A DNA stretch of 64,000 bases, from contig CM070579.1 of assembly GCA_036346355.1 (NCBI GenBank), positions 5,642,001 through 5,706,000 of the forward strand, given 5' to 3'. A program made the translations under genes and the position numbers. Source of the DNA: Rhipidocladum racemiflorum. Lineage: Eukaryota > Streptophyta > Magnoliopsida > Poales > Poaceae. Below the pieces are notes generated by a model, which saw only the letters and a program-made list of their open reading frames with translations, had not been told where the DNA came from and made no database searches. Below are positions 25,286-36,660 of the stretch, piece after piece (within the stretch, counting starts at the first letter, position 1; the number at the start of each line of letters is the position of its first letter).

Positions 25286-25825
25286 CTAATGACGGAAACG
25301 GTCCTCGTCAAAGATGTAATCGGCGAATCGGTGTATGCAAGTCTCGATCATGGGTTCCAAATACACGATTATGGATGCACTCTCATAACCAACGATATCC
25401 CAGACTTGCGGAGAGGGCCCATTGCGGTCATTGTGGGGGTGGTATAGGTACATATACCATACAACCAAATTTTCTAAGATGGGAAATCTTCGGATGACCC
25501 CTTGCACTAGTTGCATAGGTGAATGGATGTTGTAGGCCGATGGTCTATAATTGATGAGTCTTTGCTGCAGATCAAGTGCGTGTCCCCAACAAGTGTTGGG
25601 CAAGTTACAACTCTGCAAGAGCGGTCCGGCAATAAACTTAATCCTCTTTATTAGTGCTTGACTAGCCCATTTTGCGTATGGACGTGCGGTGCAGAGTGCT
25701 CAACTGATTATTCCGTTCTTTGTGCAATAATCATCAAATGCCTTGAAGTGAATTCACCGCATTGTCCATTCGAATGGACTTCACGCGATGATCGTGAAAA
25801 GCATTCTTAATTCGATAATCTGAGA
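25286..25825 (-). pseudogene. Copia integrase core, broken
   Basis: The fragment 25286-25618 reads SCNLPNTCWGHALD, AYNIHSPMQLVQGV and VWYMYLYHPHNDRN, the C-terminal half of a Copia integrase core. The upstream part (25619-25825) has stops in all frames followed here. Integrase would insert the cDNA. This copy cannot make an intact one. Confidence 0.7.
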
Positions 25826-26590
25826 TCAGCTTTGCGAATGCATGATTCCTTGTTGACAAAGAAACATGTATGCGACCATTTCAAGAAGCATCAATGAGCA
25901 CCATAAAGTATCGAACGGCCACGACAAGGGCTGAATCAGACCGCAAATATCCCACGAATGCGTTCCAGAATGCAGGATTTCATGTTGCACTTTCATAACA
26001 GAGGGTCTAGTTATTAATTTCCCGGTGGCACATGCATGGCACACAAAATCTTCGTGATTCGGGAAATTCTTAACATTAATGCCATGACCTTGTGAGTTGT
26101 TAACTATATTTCTCATCAATCTAAGACCAGGATGACCTAATCTACAATGCCATAAAGCAAATAATTCAGAGCTTCTAAAGACAGTCTTCAAAGAAGTATA
26201 CACTGCGTGTGCATTAATTTTCGTGTAGTACAGCCCAGATTCATATGAGGGACATTTTTCGAGTACCATTTTTCCATATTCCGCGTGCTTCACAATGCAC
26301 AAGTGTTCCTTGCCATTTTCTTCATTGGTTTCTACATGAAACCCATTGGCGCGGATATCTCTAAAACTTAAGAGAGTGCGTGTTGATTCAGGGTACAAAA
26401 GGGCTTCTTCAATTACCAAAGTTGTACCCATTGGCAATATAATTGTGGCTCTTCCTGAGCCTATTATATGCGTATCGCTTCCTGCGATAGTCGTAATCCT
26501 TCCAGCGTTCTTCGTGATCGTCTGGAAGTATTTCGACTCTCTTAAGATGGTATTTGTTGTGCCACTATCAACAATGCATATTTCCTCCAT
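25826..26590 (-). pseudogene. Copia protease and pre-integrase zinc domain
   Basis: Begins near CIVDSGTTNTIL, the aspartic protease DSG/T motif. It continues to LWHCRLGHPGLRL and VCHACATGK, which form the HHCC zinc-binding pre-integrase domain, and frameshifts just after. No gag or CCHC knuckle was recognised upstream. Confidence 0.85.
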
Positions 26591-29021
26591 TGGGCGCTAC
26601 ACGATTTCTAAATGAAAAGAAATATAACTCTAATCAGATAGTGGCAAAATAATTCAAATATTGCTTGTAAATAAAGAATACTGGAATAAAGAATAAACTG
26701 CAATTCTTATTCATGAGAAAGTAAAAGTATGCTCTTCGAGAGCTTACAATTTATTATGCAATCTGATGTCTATGTGAGATAATTATGACAATTCATGTCA
26801 GTTCTTCAAAAAAAAAACTCACGTTAGATAATGCCACACCTTTGCACATTCATAAGGTTCTTCCATTAGATTACTGCGTGCAATCTAATAGGAAATGGCT
26901 GCTAGATTCAATGAAATGCATAATTGAATTCTCATGAGTTTCCAGCAAACTAAAAGAAAATAATAATTGCAAGATTCATAAATACATGATTCATAAGTAC
27001 GGGATTCATAGATACAAGATAAATGCAAGATTCAGATTCATAAATACAACATTCATAAGTGCAAGATTCATATATACACAGATTCATAAATATTCAGAAA
27101 TACAACTACGTGCATATAGGTGATCGGCCCAGGCAAACGATCGATTCATATGCACGATCGGCCGTCGCGATCGATTTTAACGCGGCTTCATGCGGCGTGG
27201 TGCATTCGATTCCATGCGTCGGCCTTCCTGGCGCGACGGTGGCCGCTTCGTGCGGCGTGCTTGAATTTCATAATAAATTATATTAAAGCAATAAATACAA
27301 TGCATGGAACAGAACAATAATTGCACAATTCATAAATTCAGAATAAACAATAATTGCACAATTCATAAATTCATAAATGCGGAAATAAATTCTCAGGAAT
27401 TTTCGAATTTTTCTTAGTATTTGGCAATTTTCTGTTTAATTATACAGCAATTTTCCAGCATCACTTGATAACAGAAAATAAATTGCAACATGAATTAAAC
27501 ATGGCATAAGCCTAATTACAACTTATATAATTCTTGTTGGTCGAGGAAAGCAGTAATGAATATCTCTGTCAATTTGACTCTTGGCCAGTCAACTCGCCCC
27601 TAGGGCTCACATGAGGGAGGGAGCACTTCCCGTTTCCGGGTGCCAATTAAAGAACCAAGCCTCATGTGTGTTTTCCTAGACACCAATTGTCTCATATCTG
27701 TTTATTCATTACCAAAATCAAATCCCAACCACTCATATTCTCATAAACTGTTGTATGAGAAATTCTGGAATTTTCCTAACACTTTTCATAATTTCTGCTA
27801 ATTTCCAAGCCATTTTCAGAATTACTTTACAACAGGAAATTGAATTTCAGCAAATATCAACATGACATAATTCATAAATTCATAAATTCGGAAAATAAAT
27901 TCTCAGGAATTTTCGATATTCTAAACAGGCAATTATTGCAAAAATTCATGCAAATATTCATAAATGCAGAAAATAAGGCTAAGGAAAATTAAAAATAGAG
28001 CCAATTAATTTTCTGGATTTTTCTAGATATTTTTCTTTTTTTTTTGAGCAATTTATAGAATTTTCTGGAATTTCTAATTATTTTTCCGAATTATTAAACA
28101 ATTTTCTGAATTCTGTAATTGAATTTCGGAAATAATAATGAGAACTGAAAAAGAAAATCTCCCACGTGCGCCACTTCAACCGAACTCCAATTCGGTTTGG
28201 AGTTTTGTTCGGGCCCGCCGCTTTGTTTATTGCCTGAAGACTTCAAGTCCATTTGGTTCTGGACTCCATGTCCACTTCACCAGAGATCGCCGCCGGCGAC
28301 GGGAAGGCGGCAACAGCCGGCGAACGGCGATGGCGCCAGGAAAACGAGGCGGGCGCGATTCGGCGCGATAATCCGTAGCTGGCAGACGGCAGCTGGCGAA
28401 GTAGTTGGGCGTAGCCCGGCTCTGACCGTATGGCTTCAGCGGCAATAGCGGGCGATGGCTTTGTTCTGGCGACTGCAGCGGCCAGTCCCAACACAAATGG
28501 CCGGCGTTGGCTTCGGGCCATGCATGGGGTCGACTAGGCACCACTGGGGCAACGGCAGCTTGGCGCAGGGGCGGCGCGCTTCGTGCGACGCAATAACCGG
28601 CCGGGTCATCACGGCAGCGCCGCTAGCGGAAGCGCAATCAGCTGCCGTGGCAGCGATGATGCTTGGCCCGCGGCAGCGACGGTGCGCTTCGTGCGCTTGC
28701 ATGGAGACCAAGCCGACGGCTCAGGCGCTTCGTGCGTATACCGTGTTTGGTGGTTAGGTGGCTTCGTGCCAAGGGCGCGTGCTGCGGGCGCAAATCCAAA
28801 CTGGCTGCGACGCTTCGTGCGCCAGGGCCTGTTGCTTCGTGCAAGGAGATTCATTTACTGTAGATGCATTCTTTGTACCGTAAATCAAGGAAATAATGCA
28901 GATTCGTAGCTTCGTGCTACGTAGAAATAGATGCAAAAATAGATTCAACGAGCGATTAGAACAATCCTCGTATTCTCACCTTTTCTCACCTTTTCTCCGG
29001 TAGAGCTTCGTGCTGATAACG
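26591..29021 (-). other. leader of the Copia element, no gag recognised
   Basis: About 2.4 kb between the 5' LTR and the protease. It includes an array of ATTCATAAATAC-like repeats (about 26970-27100), a low-complexity AT region, and a GC-rich block (28140-28870). Nine exact copies of GCTTCGTGC (minus: GCACGAAGC) are spread from 27245 to 29013. No protein domain was found, so gag was lost or is unrecognisable. Confidence 0.6.
29005..29021 (-). promoter_or_regulatory. primer-binding site region of the Copia element
   Basis: On the minus strand the LTR end CCTAACA is followed by CGTTATCAGCACGAAGC. This TTATCAGCACG-type motif, next to the LTR of many plant Copia elements, pairs with an internal segment of initiator Met tRNA. 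Confidence 0.65.
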
Positions 29022-29239
29022 TGTTAGGCAACCTCGCTATCGAATAGTCCGGGGTTGCCTAGTAGATCTCAAGTGGAGAACAGAGAGAGAGGGCGAGAGA
29101 CACAATATGAGGAGGAACGGGTCTGCTTTATTATTCTGTATGCTTATGTACAATGGGGTGACCCCCTGCCTCCTATATATAGCGGTTCTGCTTAGAGATA
29201 AGGAAGAGTCCATATCGGTACGAATCCGGTTTCCTAACA
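29022..29239 (-). repeat. 5' LTR of the Copia element
   Basis: 218 bp, near-identical to 22503-22721, with the same inverted tips. Confidence 0.92.
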
Positions 29240-29292
29240 AAGTGGACCCTGTCAACTGCTAAACACACTTACGCTTCAACGCTAGTCCCTGA

Positions 29293-29886
29293 CTACTCCT
29301 TGCTTCCCGCCTCTGCTGCAGACATCACATTACTCCCCGCCGGAACAGTTGCTTGTCCCCAAGCAATTGCAGCAGGAAATCTATGGCGTAACACATCCAA
29401 ATCTTGCCAAGTAGCGAATTCAGCTGGTAATCCCGACCACCGAATCAAACCTTGAGGAACCGCCTTACTGCCCTTCTTCACCAGGCGACGTTCCAAAATC
29501 TGAATGGGCTCGGAATCAGCCACATCCAACTCTGCTACTTTAGGCAAGTCCTTAAACACAGACGTATAATCAGCGGTGAAACTTTTTAACTGAGAAACAT
29601 GGAATACAGGATGCACTTGCGCTCCGTCAGGAAGGTCCAGTCTATAAGCAGCTGATCCAATACGTTCCAGAATTGAATAAGGGCCATAAAATTTGTAAGC
29701 TAGTTTTGGGTAAGGGCGATTTACCACCGAATTTTGCGCGTACGGTCGCAATTTCAATAACACTTTCTCACCCACTTGAAATACCCGATCCATTCGCTGC
29801 TTATCCGCATGTAACTTAATACGGTTTTGCGCCTTCAGGAGATGCTGTCGCACCAGATCAAGATGAGCTTGTCTGTCTATAACCAC
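29293..29886 (-). pseudogene. Gypsy integrase C-terminal part with chromodomain-like tail
   Basis: Reads HADKQRMDRVFQVGEKVLLKL, then YKFYGPYSILERIGSAAYRL and HPVFHVSQLK (the GPY/F region). It ends with PIQILERRLVKKGSKAVPQ, LIRWSGLPAEFATWQDLDVL, a chromodomain-like module that in chromoviruses targets integration to heterochromatin. It is shifted relative to the integrase core upstream. Confidence 0.85.
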
Positions 29887-30440
29887 TCTGCCACATTGGT
29901 GTCTTCAGCTCGATGACTCATAGGAACCAATCCATAATTGGGTTCACAACCGTACAAGGCCTTGTAAGGGGAACACCCTAGAGAAGTGTGAAAGTTAGTA
30001 TTGTACCAAAATTGAGCTAAAGGCATCCATTTTTTCCACTTAGCCGGCGACTCATGGACAGCACATCTGAGATACATTTCCAAGCATTGATTTACTCGTT
30101 CCCTTTGTCTGTCGGTTTGCGGATGATAGGCAGTGCTATAATGAAGTTTGGTAACCAACATTGTAAACAGTTCCTTCCAAAAATTGCTAGTGAAGATTCT
30201 ATCTCTGTCAGACACAATGGACTGATGGATGCCATGTAGTCTGACAATATTGTCTAAGAATGTTTGTGCCACCCTTTGTGTTGTATATGGGTGTTGGAGC
30301 GGAAGGAAATGAGCATACTTCGACAATCTGTCGACCACCACCAGAATAACATTGTAACCCTCTGGTTTCGGTAAACCCTCAATAAAATCCATTGTGACAT
30401 CTTGCCAAACTCCTTGTGGAATCGATAATGGCTGTAGCAA
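29877..30440 (-). pseudogene. Gypsy integrase catalytic core
   Basis: The DDE residues can be read in WQDVTMDFIEGLP, SIVSDRDRIFTSNFW and HPQTDRQRERVNQCLEMYL. The usual G before the Glu block is R. It follows the zinc-binding block at 30474-30671 after a stop codon and leads to the GPY/F part in another frame. Insertion activity is lost in this copy. Confidence 0.86.
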
Positions 30441-30473
30441 CCCGGCGGGATGAGTGTGCTCTCCCTTGGCCTG

Positions 30474-30671
30474 CTAACACACGCTACATTGCTGCACAAA
30501 ACTTTCAACTGATTGCTTCATACCCACCCACACAAACAGTTTCTTTAGCCGTTGATACGTCGCTAACATGCCTGAATGACCGCCAAGGGCACTCGAGTGA
30601 ACAGCAGCAATTAATTTTGTTTGCAGAGCAGAATTTGCTCCTATCCAAATGCGCCCTTTGTTTCTTATCAA
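30474..30671 (-). pseudogene. Gypsy integrase zinc-binding domain
   Basis: AAVHSSALGGHSGMLATYQR and FVQQCSVC give the HHCC pattern of integrase N-terminal domains. A stop follows CSVC. Confidence 0.8.
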
Positions 30672-30869
30672 TCCCTACACTAATTCATTCCCTTGTGCGT
30701 CCGGACTGCTGAACGATAATTGGGACAATTTGTCTTGAGCCATCTGGTCTGTAGCATATGAATTCAACACTTCCTGTAACCAGTCCGGCCTAACTTCCGA
30801 CACGGTCTGCAATGCCATCAAATGTCCTACACGAGAAAGGGCATCGGCAGCGACATTTTCCTTTCCCCT

Positions 30870-31646
30870 CTAGTAGACCACCTTGAATTGCAAGCCCATC
30901 AATTTCGTCATAGCTTTCCGTTGCATCGGAGATTGTAACTGTTGCTCCTCCAAATAGCTAAGACTTTGATGGTCGGTACGGATGATAAATTCCTTCCGTT
31001 GAAGGTAAGCTCGCCACCGATCAACCGCCATGATCAAAGCCAAAAATTCTTTTTTATAAATCGACAAATTTCTGTGTATTTCTCCCAAGGCCTTGCTGAG
31101 AAAAGCAATTGGATGTTCTTCTTGCATCAATACCGCTCCTACTCCCCCATCACATGCGTCTGTTTCCACTATGAACACTTTGTTGAAATTTGGTAAGGCC
31201 AAGACCAGTGTAGACGCCATAGCTTGTTTTAATTTCTCAAATGCTTCCGATGCTTGCTCATTCCAAACAAACGCATTCTTCTTGAGCAAATTAGTAAGAG
31301 GCTTGTCTATTAGACCATAATTGCATACAAATTTGCGATAATAGCCTGTGAGTCCCAAGAAAGCCCTTAACTCGGTTACTGTAGAAGGAATTGGCCAATC
31401 CACCATGGCTTGAGTTTTTTGAGGATCAGTGGCAACTCCCAAATCAGAAATTATATGCCCCAAATACTCCAATTGTCTCTGAGCGAACGAACATTTGGAA
31501 CGTTTAACTAGGAATTGGTTCCTTATAAGTTGCTCCAACACAATCCTCAAGTGATCCACATGCTGCTCCAAAGTTTGGCTATATACCAAAATGTCATCTA
31601 TGACACACCAGCACAAATTTGCGTAAGTATGGTTGCAACATCGCAT
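30870..31646 (-). pseudogene. Gypsy RT C-terminal part and RNase H
   Basis: Starts just before VIDDILVYSQTLEQHVDHL (RT active-site DD). It runs through CSFAQRQLEYLGHIIS and FLGLTGYYRKFV to the RNase H part, VETDACDGGVGAVLMQ and IRTDHQSLSYLEEQQLQ. A frame change separates it from the RT N-terminal block, exactly at the active-site strand. Confidence 0.88.
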
Positions 31647-32220
31647 TCATCACACATTGAAAAGTGGCCGGAGCATTTGTAAGACCAAATGGCATGACTC
31701 GGATTTGGTAGTGACCGTGATGTGTCTTGAAAGCCGTCTTATCCTCATCATCCTCCTTCATCCGGATTTGGTGGTAGCCTGCTCTCAAATCCAATTTTGA
31801 AAAATACTTTGCTCCTCCAAGCTCATCTAACAATTCATCGATAACAGGCATTGGAAACTTGTTCTTGATGGTTAAGTCATTCAAACGACGATAATCCACA
31901 CAAAAACGCCAAGTTCCGTCCTTCTTCTGAACTAACAGAACCGGGGAAGCAAATGGGCTGGTGCTACGCCGAATTAATCCTGCTCTCAACATTTCCTCCA
32001 CTTGTCTTTCAATTCCATCTTTATGCAAAGGGGAATACCGGTAAGGTCGGGAATTAACCAAAGTGGCATTAGGCACTAAAGGTATTGCATGATCATACTC
32101 CCGGGAGGGTGGTATGTCCTTTGGTTCACCAAACACTGCCTCGTATTGCCGGAGCACTTCTGTAGTTTCTGGTGGAATCTGCTCCACTTTTTCGGTTGCC
32201 CATTCCTCAACTAAAGCCAA
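31594..32220 (-). pseudogene. Gypsy RT N-terminal part
   Basis: Contains YRYSPLHKDGIERQVEEML, SPFASPVLLVQKKDGTWRF, CVDYRRLNDLTIKNKFPMP, KLDLRAGYHQIRM and VMPFGLTNAPATFQ, the canonical fingers and palm of Gypsy RT. Confidence 0.88.
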
Positions 32221-32256
32221 TGCCCAAACTTCATTGTGTTTGTGCCATTTTACAAA

Positions 32257-32919
32257 CTATTCATTCGACAATTCCCCTATCTCCTCAGATTGAGATTCTT
32301 GTACCCCCTGAAGCTTAATGTGGCATCCTTCCTGCATAAATTCCAGGGTCTTCTCTTGGCAGTGACAGGTCATCAAACTATGTTGCTTCAGCCAGTCCAT
32401 ACCGAGAATAGCGTCATATGCCCCCAATTCTAGAACCTGCAGGCCTGTTCTGAAGGTATACCCCTGAGTGCACCACTCAAGATCTTGCACCCACTGATCA
32501 CAATGAAGTATTTCTCCATTTGCCACTGTGACCTGTATTGGTCTTGTCTTTGTAGGTTCATAACCCAGCCGCTACAAAAATCTGGTGTTCACAAAACTGT
32601 GAGAGCTTTCCGAATCAACTAAAATTAACATGACATGTTTCTTCACCAACGCCCTTATGCGAATTGTTTCCCCTTCCTCATCCCCTGAGACTACATGAAG
32701 CGACAAATTGCAGGTTTCTTCTGTTCCCATGTCTGCTATCTCCAACATGTCCAAGACCTCATCAGATATCCACTCGTCAGCTGCCTCCACTTTCATTGCC
32801 TGCACTTGTGCCTGACCCTTCTTCTTGCAATGGAGATGGTGCACCATCTCATACTTCTCCCCACACTGATAACACAACCCATTAGCTTTCCTATATTCCG
32901 CAGTTGTCTGGTTCTCCAT
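32257..32919 (-). pseudogene. Gypsy zinc knuckle and aspartic protease, broken
   Basis: A partial zinc knuckle, NGLCYQCGEKYEMVHHLHCK, is followed by LILVDSESSHSFV. The protease signature should be DSG; here the Gly is Glu, so catalysis is doubtful even apart from the stop at 32571. A retropepsin-like C-terminal part, LELGAYDAILGMDWL, follows at 32257-32526. Confidence 0.82.
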
Positions 32920-34073
32920 AGTTCCCCTTGATTCAATTTGAGTGCTCCTCGCCCTGCTTCTAACTTGTTCCCACCTGGCGGTTCTCGGTTCGGAATGGCT
33001 CTAAACTTGCCCGGTTTCATTCGATCTTGGATGTCCTGCTGGACTCGGGCCAACAACGTTGCCCGTTCCACTGAATCTGGCAATTTCCCTTGCACTGGTC
33101 CCCTTAACTCCTCTTTGAGCCCTCTAATAAATTGAGAGACGAAAAATTCCTCGTCATAGTATGGGTTGAACAACGACAATTGATACATCGCTTCTTCAAA
33201 CTGTTGCTGGTAGTCTTTCACCGAGTCAGTTTGCCGAAGTTCCTGTATTGTCTCCAAGGATTTCCGGTGATCATAGCTTCCAAATTTCTTCTCTACCGTC
33301 GAAATAAATTGCTCCCAATCTCCCAATTCCTGCCTCAGCTTGAACATTTGCAGCCATCTAGCAGCGTTCCCCTCCATATGCATTGATGCCATAGTAACCC
33401 ACATGATCTCCAGAACATTGAACATTTTGAAGTAATCCATACACTTGTCTCTCCAGATTCTTGGGTTATCCCCTTCAAATTTGGGAAAGGACAACTTCAG
33501 AAGAGCGTTCCGTGGAAAACCTCATATCTCTCCTTGAGTTCCAGACGAACTTGAGCGGTTTTCAAACCGATGTTGGACTGATGTGCCGCCCGGTGTCAGT
33601 AGCAGCGGCACCTGAGGATATGCAGAAAATCGTCCTTCCGCTACCGGAGTTTGTACCACCTCCCTTGCTTCATGCATCTGGTGTCGCTGATTTCCTACGG
33701 TGATTATGGCGACCGCTTGAGCTGTCGCCTCCAACTATTTGGCGAGAAGTTGCTGCTCTCTCATCTAATTATCGGCTACCTGCATCGTGAGCTCTACCCG
33801 AACAGCCATCTGCTGCTGCGATTCCTCCATCAACTCTAGTTTCGTCATCATCTGGTCCAAACTCCTCTGCATCACCAGCCACTTTTCCTCCGCTTGCGAA
33901 ATCGCCTCCCCATCGCCTCCAGAATGAAGCGAGTCTGCGAAGATGGTTTCGGTGGTGCCGTGATGCCGATCACTTCTATCACGCCAACCGGAATGGGGAT
34001 TTTACGGAGCGCTCGGAAGTTCGAGGCAACACCAACCCAACTGCTGGGATTTTACGGCTCTTATACCATATTG
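32793..34073 (-). pseudogene. Gypsy gag and leader
   Basis: The readable gag core (32793-33494) shows LSFPKFEGDNPRIWRDKCM, WLQMFKLRQELGDWEQF, ELRQTDSVKDYQQQFEEAM and FIRGLKEELRGPVQ, a retrotransposon gag domain. Upstream, 33500-33840 holds coiled-coil N-terminal gag in other frames with stops. A degraded primer site (minus TGGTATAAGAGCC) lies near 34051-34063. Confidence 0.8.
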
Positions 34074-34423
34074 TCGTACCCCTTGGACCACCGACGAAGC
34101 TAGGGCATGAGATCGATCCGATCAAACAAACAACAACAGATTGAGCAACTCAGAAAAGGGGAAAGAACCAGAGGGAAACAGAAAAGGGAAGAAAGAAGCT
34201 AGAAGAAGGAAGCCATATTCCATTTCAGAATCTGTTACGACCCAACCGAACTCCCTTTTAAAGAGACTCCTTTACTCCTTACAAGTGGACCCTGTCAACT
34301 GCTAAACACACTTACGCTAATAATAGATAACTCTCCCAACACACGCTTTAGTAACCTGTTCACCGTCCGACAACGCTAGTCCCTGACTACTCCTTGCTTC
34401 CCGCCTCTGCTGCAGACATCACA
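34074..34423 (-). repeat. 5' LTR of the chromodomain Gypsy
   Basis: On the minus strand it starts TGTGATGTCTGCAG and ends TACGACA a few bases before the primer site. About 350 bp, matching the split 3' LTR. Confidence 0.72.
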
Positions 34424-34735
34424 CACCAGCATCGACGATCTCTCTCTTCTGCGCCCACTCCTCGCTCCTGCTCTTTCATGCCTGCGCCTCCCTCCCCAAC
34501 CTCCACTCCATACTCGCCTCCTTCGCCTGCCTCCACCCCTGCTAAAACATCTTTCACCCCCTCACCGTCACATGGGACCACCCTTCCATTCTCGCCATCT
34601 TCGCTTCCTTCCTGACCAATCCGCCTCGCCCCGCCGAGGCACACAACCTCCTCATCGACCTTCACGCTCATGCCGCTGATCATATCACCGTTGTTAAAGT
34701 GTTCTATGGCGTGGTGTGCGAGGGGCACGCTCCCT
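34424..34735 (+). pseudogene. unidentified coding-like fragment
   Basis: GC-rich DNA between two TE boundaries. One forward frame is open except for one stop and reads, in part, DHPSILAIFASFLTNPP, EAHNLLIDLHAHAADHITVV and KVFYGVVCEGH. The codon-like composition suggests a host gene fragment, but I do not recognise the family. Both ends are cut by TEs. Confidence 0.35.
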
Positions 34736-35439
34736 TGTAGGGACGAGGATGCCGACTAGAGGGGGTGAATAGACGGTTTTAAAAAATATCTACGATTAAA
34801 TGCTAAACGCCTAAGTACTCCTATATCAAAATCTTAACAAAAGATAATGCAGGATTAACAATTAATACATAAATCAACTAGGCTCACTAAGTTCACTAAC
34901 AATCTATGTCTCTAAACAAGAATTGCACTTCTAAAGACAAGCAATCAACAATATCACAATAAACATAAATTGCTTGAAAGTAAATTAAGAATTGCAAGTA
35001 AAGCACAAAAAACACACCGATGTTTTACCGTGGTCTCGGAGACTTGCCGGTTGACGACGATTGTCTGAAGGCTATTACTAATTATGACTTTTGAGGAGCC
35101 AGACACATCCTCATAAATACGGTCCATATAACAAAGAGACACATTAAATACATTGGTCAAAAAATCACTATTGATTGTGAAAATAACTGCCCGACCTAGA
35201 ATACAGGTCAGACGAAACCTGATTTTGTACCAAGTCGGGAAAATGCCAAGTCAGTGATAGACCGACCTAAAAACCATTAGCATAGTGTCTTTCACCACAC
35301 CGACCTAAGCAAAGTCCAAGTAACTCTTACCTCGACCTAAACCAGGTCCGCGAGGAATCTCTAAGTAGGGACTACGTGCAAAAAAGCTTTTCTCTGACAT
35401 GTACAGACAACCGCTTGGAAGTTATCTCAAATGAAGAGG
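34736..35439 (-). mobile_element. LTR fragment of a Copia-like (SIRE/Maximus type?) element
   Basis: Begins TGTAGGGACGAGGATG and then CTAGAGGGGGTGAATAG. The reverse complement of this start resembles the CATTCACCCCCC...GATCCTACA ends of the solo LTRs at 44468 and 48156, so this is probably the terminal part of a related LTR in minus orientation. It is cut on the right by the large TIR element. Family name is tentative. Confidence 0.45.
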
Positions 35440-35445
35440 TGCCTG

Positions 35446-35760
35446 CATTGATAAAGTCAGTACGAATTTTTTTAAAATAATATTATTTTAATGGAAATTG
35501 AAAGAAATAATAGACCGATTAAAAAATAGCAAAAATACCCTTATGTAGCCATTTGAAATGGTGACATACTCTCTATTGCCATTTGAAATGGCGACAGAGA
35601 ATATTTCGCCGTTTCAAATGGCAACAAGGAAAGAGCAGGAAGAGGGAAGAAAAAGAAGAGAAGGAGAAACGGTAGAAGAGAGTGAGCAAGAAAAAGAAGA
35701 GAAGAAGAAAAAGAGGAAGAGAATGAGGAAGAAAAGGGAGAGGAGGAAGAAAATGGCATA
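35446..35760. repeat. left inverted end of the ~8-kb element
   Basis: Palindromes at 35548-35562, 35578-35592 and 35608-35622, then a GA-rich tract to about 35757. Reverse-complement similarity to 42940-43404 is clear from 35452 inward. Confidence 0.72.
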
Positions 35761-36079
35761 GCATATTGTAGAAAACACAGGAAACATGCATAAATATATA
35801 AGGGTACATAGCATGACATCGTGGACATAACATGACATAGAAAATATGCAAAGAAACATGACGCAACAACATGGAGGAACCATGAACGGAAACTACAGCT
35901 AAGATACATGCGCGCCTTTTGGAATTGTAAAGAAGTCATGATGGTTGTCATATACCCTATTCGGAAGGCTCGAATGAGTAACCATACGGCACCCACATAG
36001 AGTGTTGATCGTCGGGACGGCGTGGACGGGGCTGCTGGTCATGGTAGTGGCAAGCACAATTGCAACTCGTATTGCCGCA

Positions 36080-36660
36080 TTAGCAGTAAGTGTAGTAGTC
36101 GCTACCGAGGTGGACGACCTCTTTATTGTTTCTTTCCTTGAGACTTTGATGGCGTAGGTTATCGTTCTGGGTCTGGAGTTCTAAGTTCTGCCTGTGAAGA
36201 TGGTCAATCTCGTTCTTCACCTCAATGAGTTCCTCTTCCTTTTCATCAAGGCGTATCATCAATATGGCCATGTAACATGTAGCATCTAAGGGATACGGAT
36301 CGTCCATCTATTCAATGAATTTGCAATCGTCGGTCTGCAAGTAAGAGTAAATGTCATATAGCGAGACATGTTACATTATGGTATGTAAGAGTTGTACCAA
36401 TTACCATGAATAAGGGGCATCGGTAAAAACGACGTCATGGGCGGGAATTGACCCTATTGCAAACCTGCACGATGGTGTCAAGGTCATGCTTACATACCAG
36501 CCATTTTATGGGGTGGAGTGGCTGGCCGTCGATGATTGAATTTTTGGGGTTGTAGTAGTCCCTTGCTCGAATGGGAATATCTGAGCTAGGGGAATCGGGG
36601 TCGTAGGGACTGTAGATTCCACAGTCCTCAAGTGAAGGGTCGCGGCCTCAAAACCATGAA
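36080..36660 (-). pseudogene. GRF-type zinc-finger protein, two exons, broken
   Basis: The minus-strand exon ending near 36409 reads RDYYNPKNSIIDGQPLHPIKW, then LVCKHDLDTIVQVCN, and RRFYRCP. After a putative intron, exon 36334-36080 gives DDCKFIE and DDPYPLDATCYMAILM. It then ends in a coiled coil of about 50 residues (DEKEEELIEVKNEIDHL). The C-x-H...RRFYRC...C pattern matches GRF zinc fingers, which bind nucleic acid and are common in grass TE-associated genes. Two in-frame stops, one before RRF and one replacing the Trp after FIE, show it is a pseudogene. Confidence 0.62.

Larger units (their letters stand above)
22503..29239 (-). mobile_element. young Ty1/Copia element inside the Gypsy LTR
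   Basis: It begins TGTTAGG and ends CCTAACA, flanked by perfect AAGTG duplications (22498-22502 and 29240-29244). LTRs are 22503-22721 (219 bp) and 29022-29239 (218 bp), and by eye they differ by three substitutions and one single-base indel. Order on the minus strand is LTR, primer site, long leader, protease, integrase, RT, RNase H, LTR, which is Copia order. No gag was recognised. Pol is frameshifted in several places, so it is defective despite being recent. Confidence 0.92.
22345..29329 (-). repeat. 3' LTR of the chromodomain Gypsy, split by a Copia element
   Basis: Left part 22345-22502 and right part 29240-29329 match the 5' LTR at 34074-34423. The copy lacks about 51 bp present in the other LTR after CTTACGCT and lacks its terminal segment. 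The polypurine tract GGCGGGGAGTAA (minus strand) adjoins it at 29330-29341. Confidence 0.78.
22345..34423 (-). mobile_element. chromodomain Ty3/Gypsy element (Reina-like), interrupted
   Basis: Minus-strand element. The 5' LTR is 34423-34074. Internal pieces in order are gag, protease, RT, RNase H, integrase and a chromodomain-like tail, a Gypsy order. The 3' LTR is 29329-29240 plus 22502-22345. Its outer end is missing about 50-60 bp, so no target duplication is found. The ~350-bp LTR and ~4.7-kb interior suit the Reina chromovirus lineage. A Copia element (22503-29239) sits inside the 3' LTR. Every coding block has stops or frameshifts. Confidence 0.82.
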
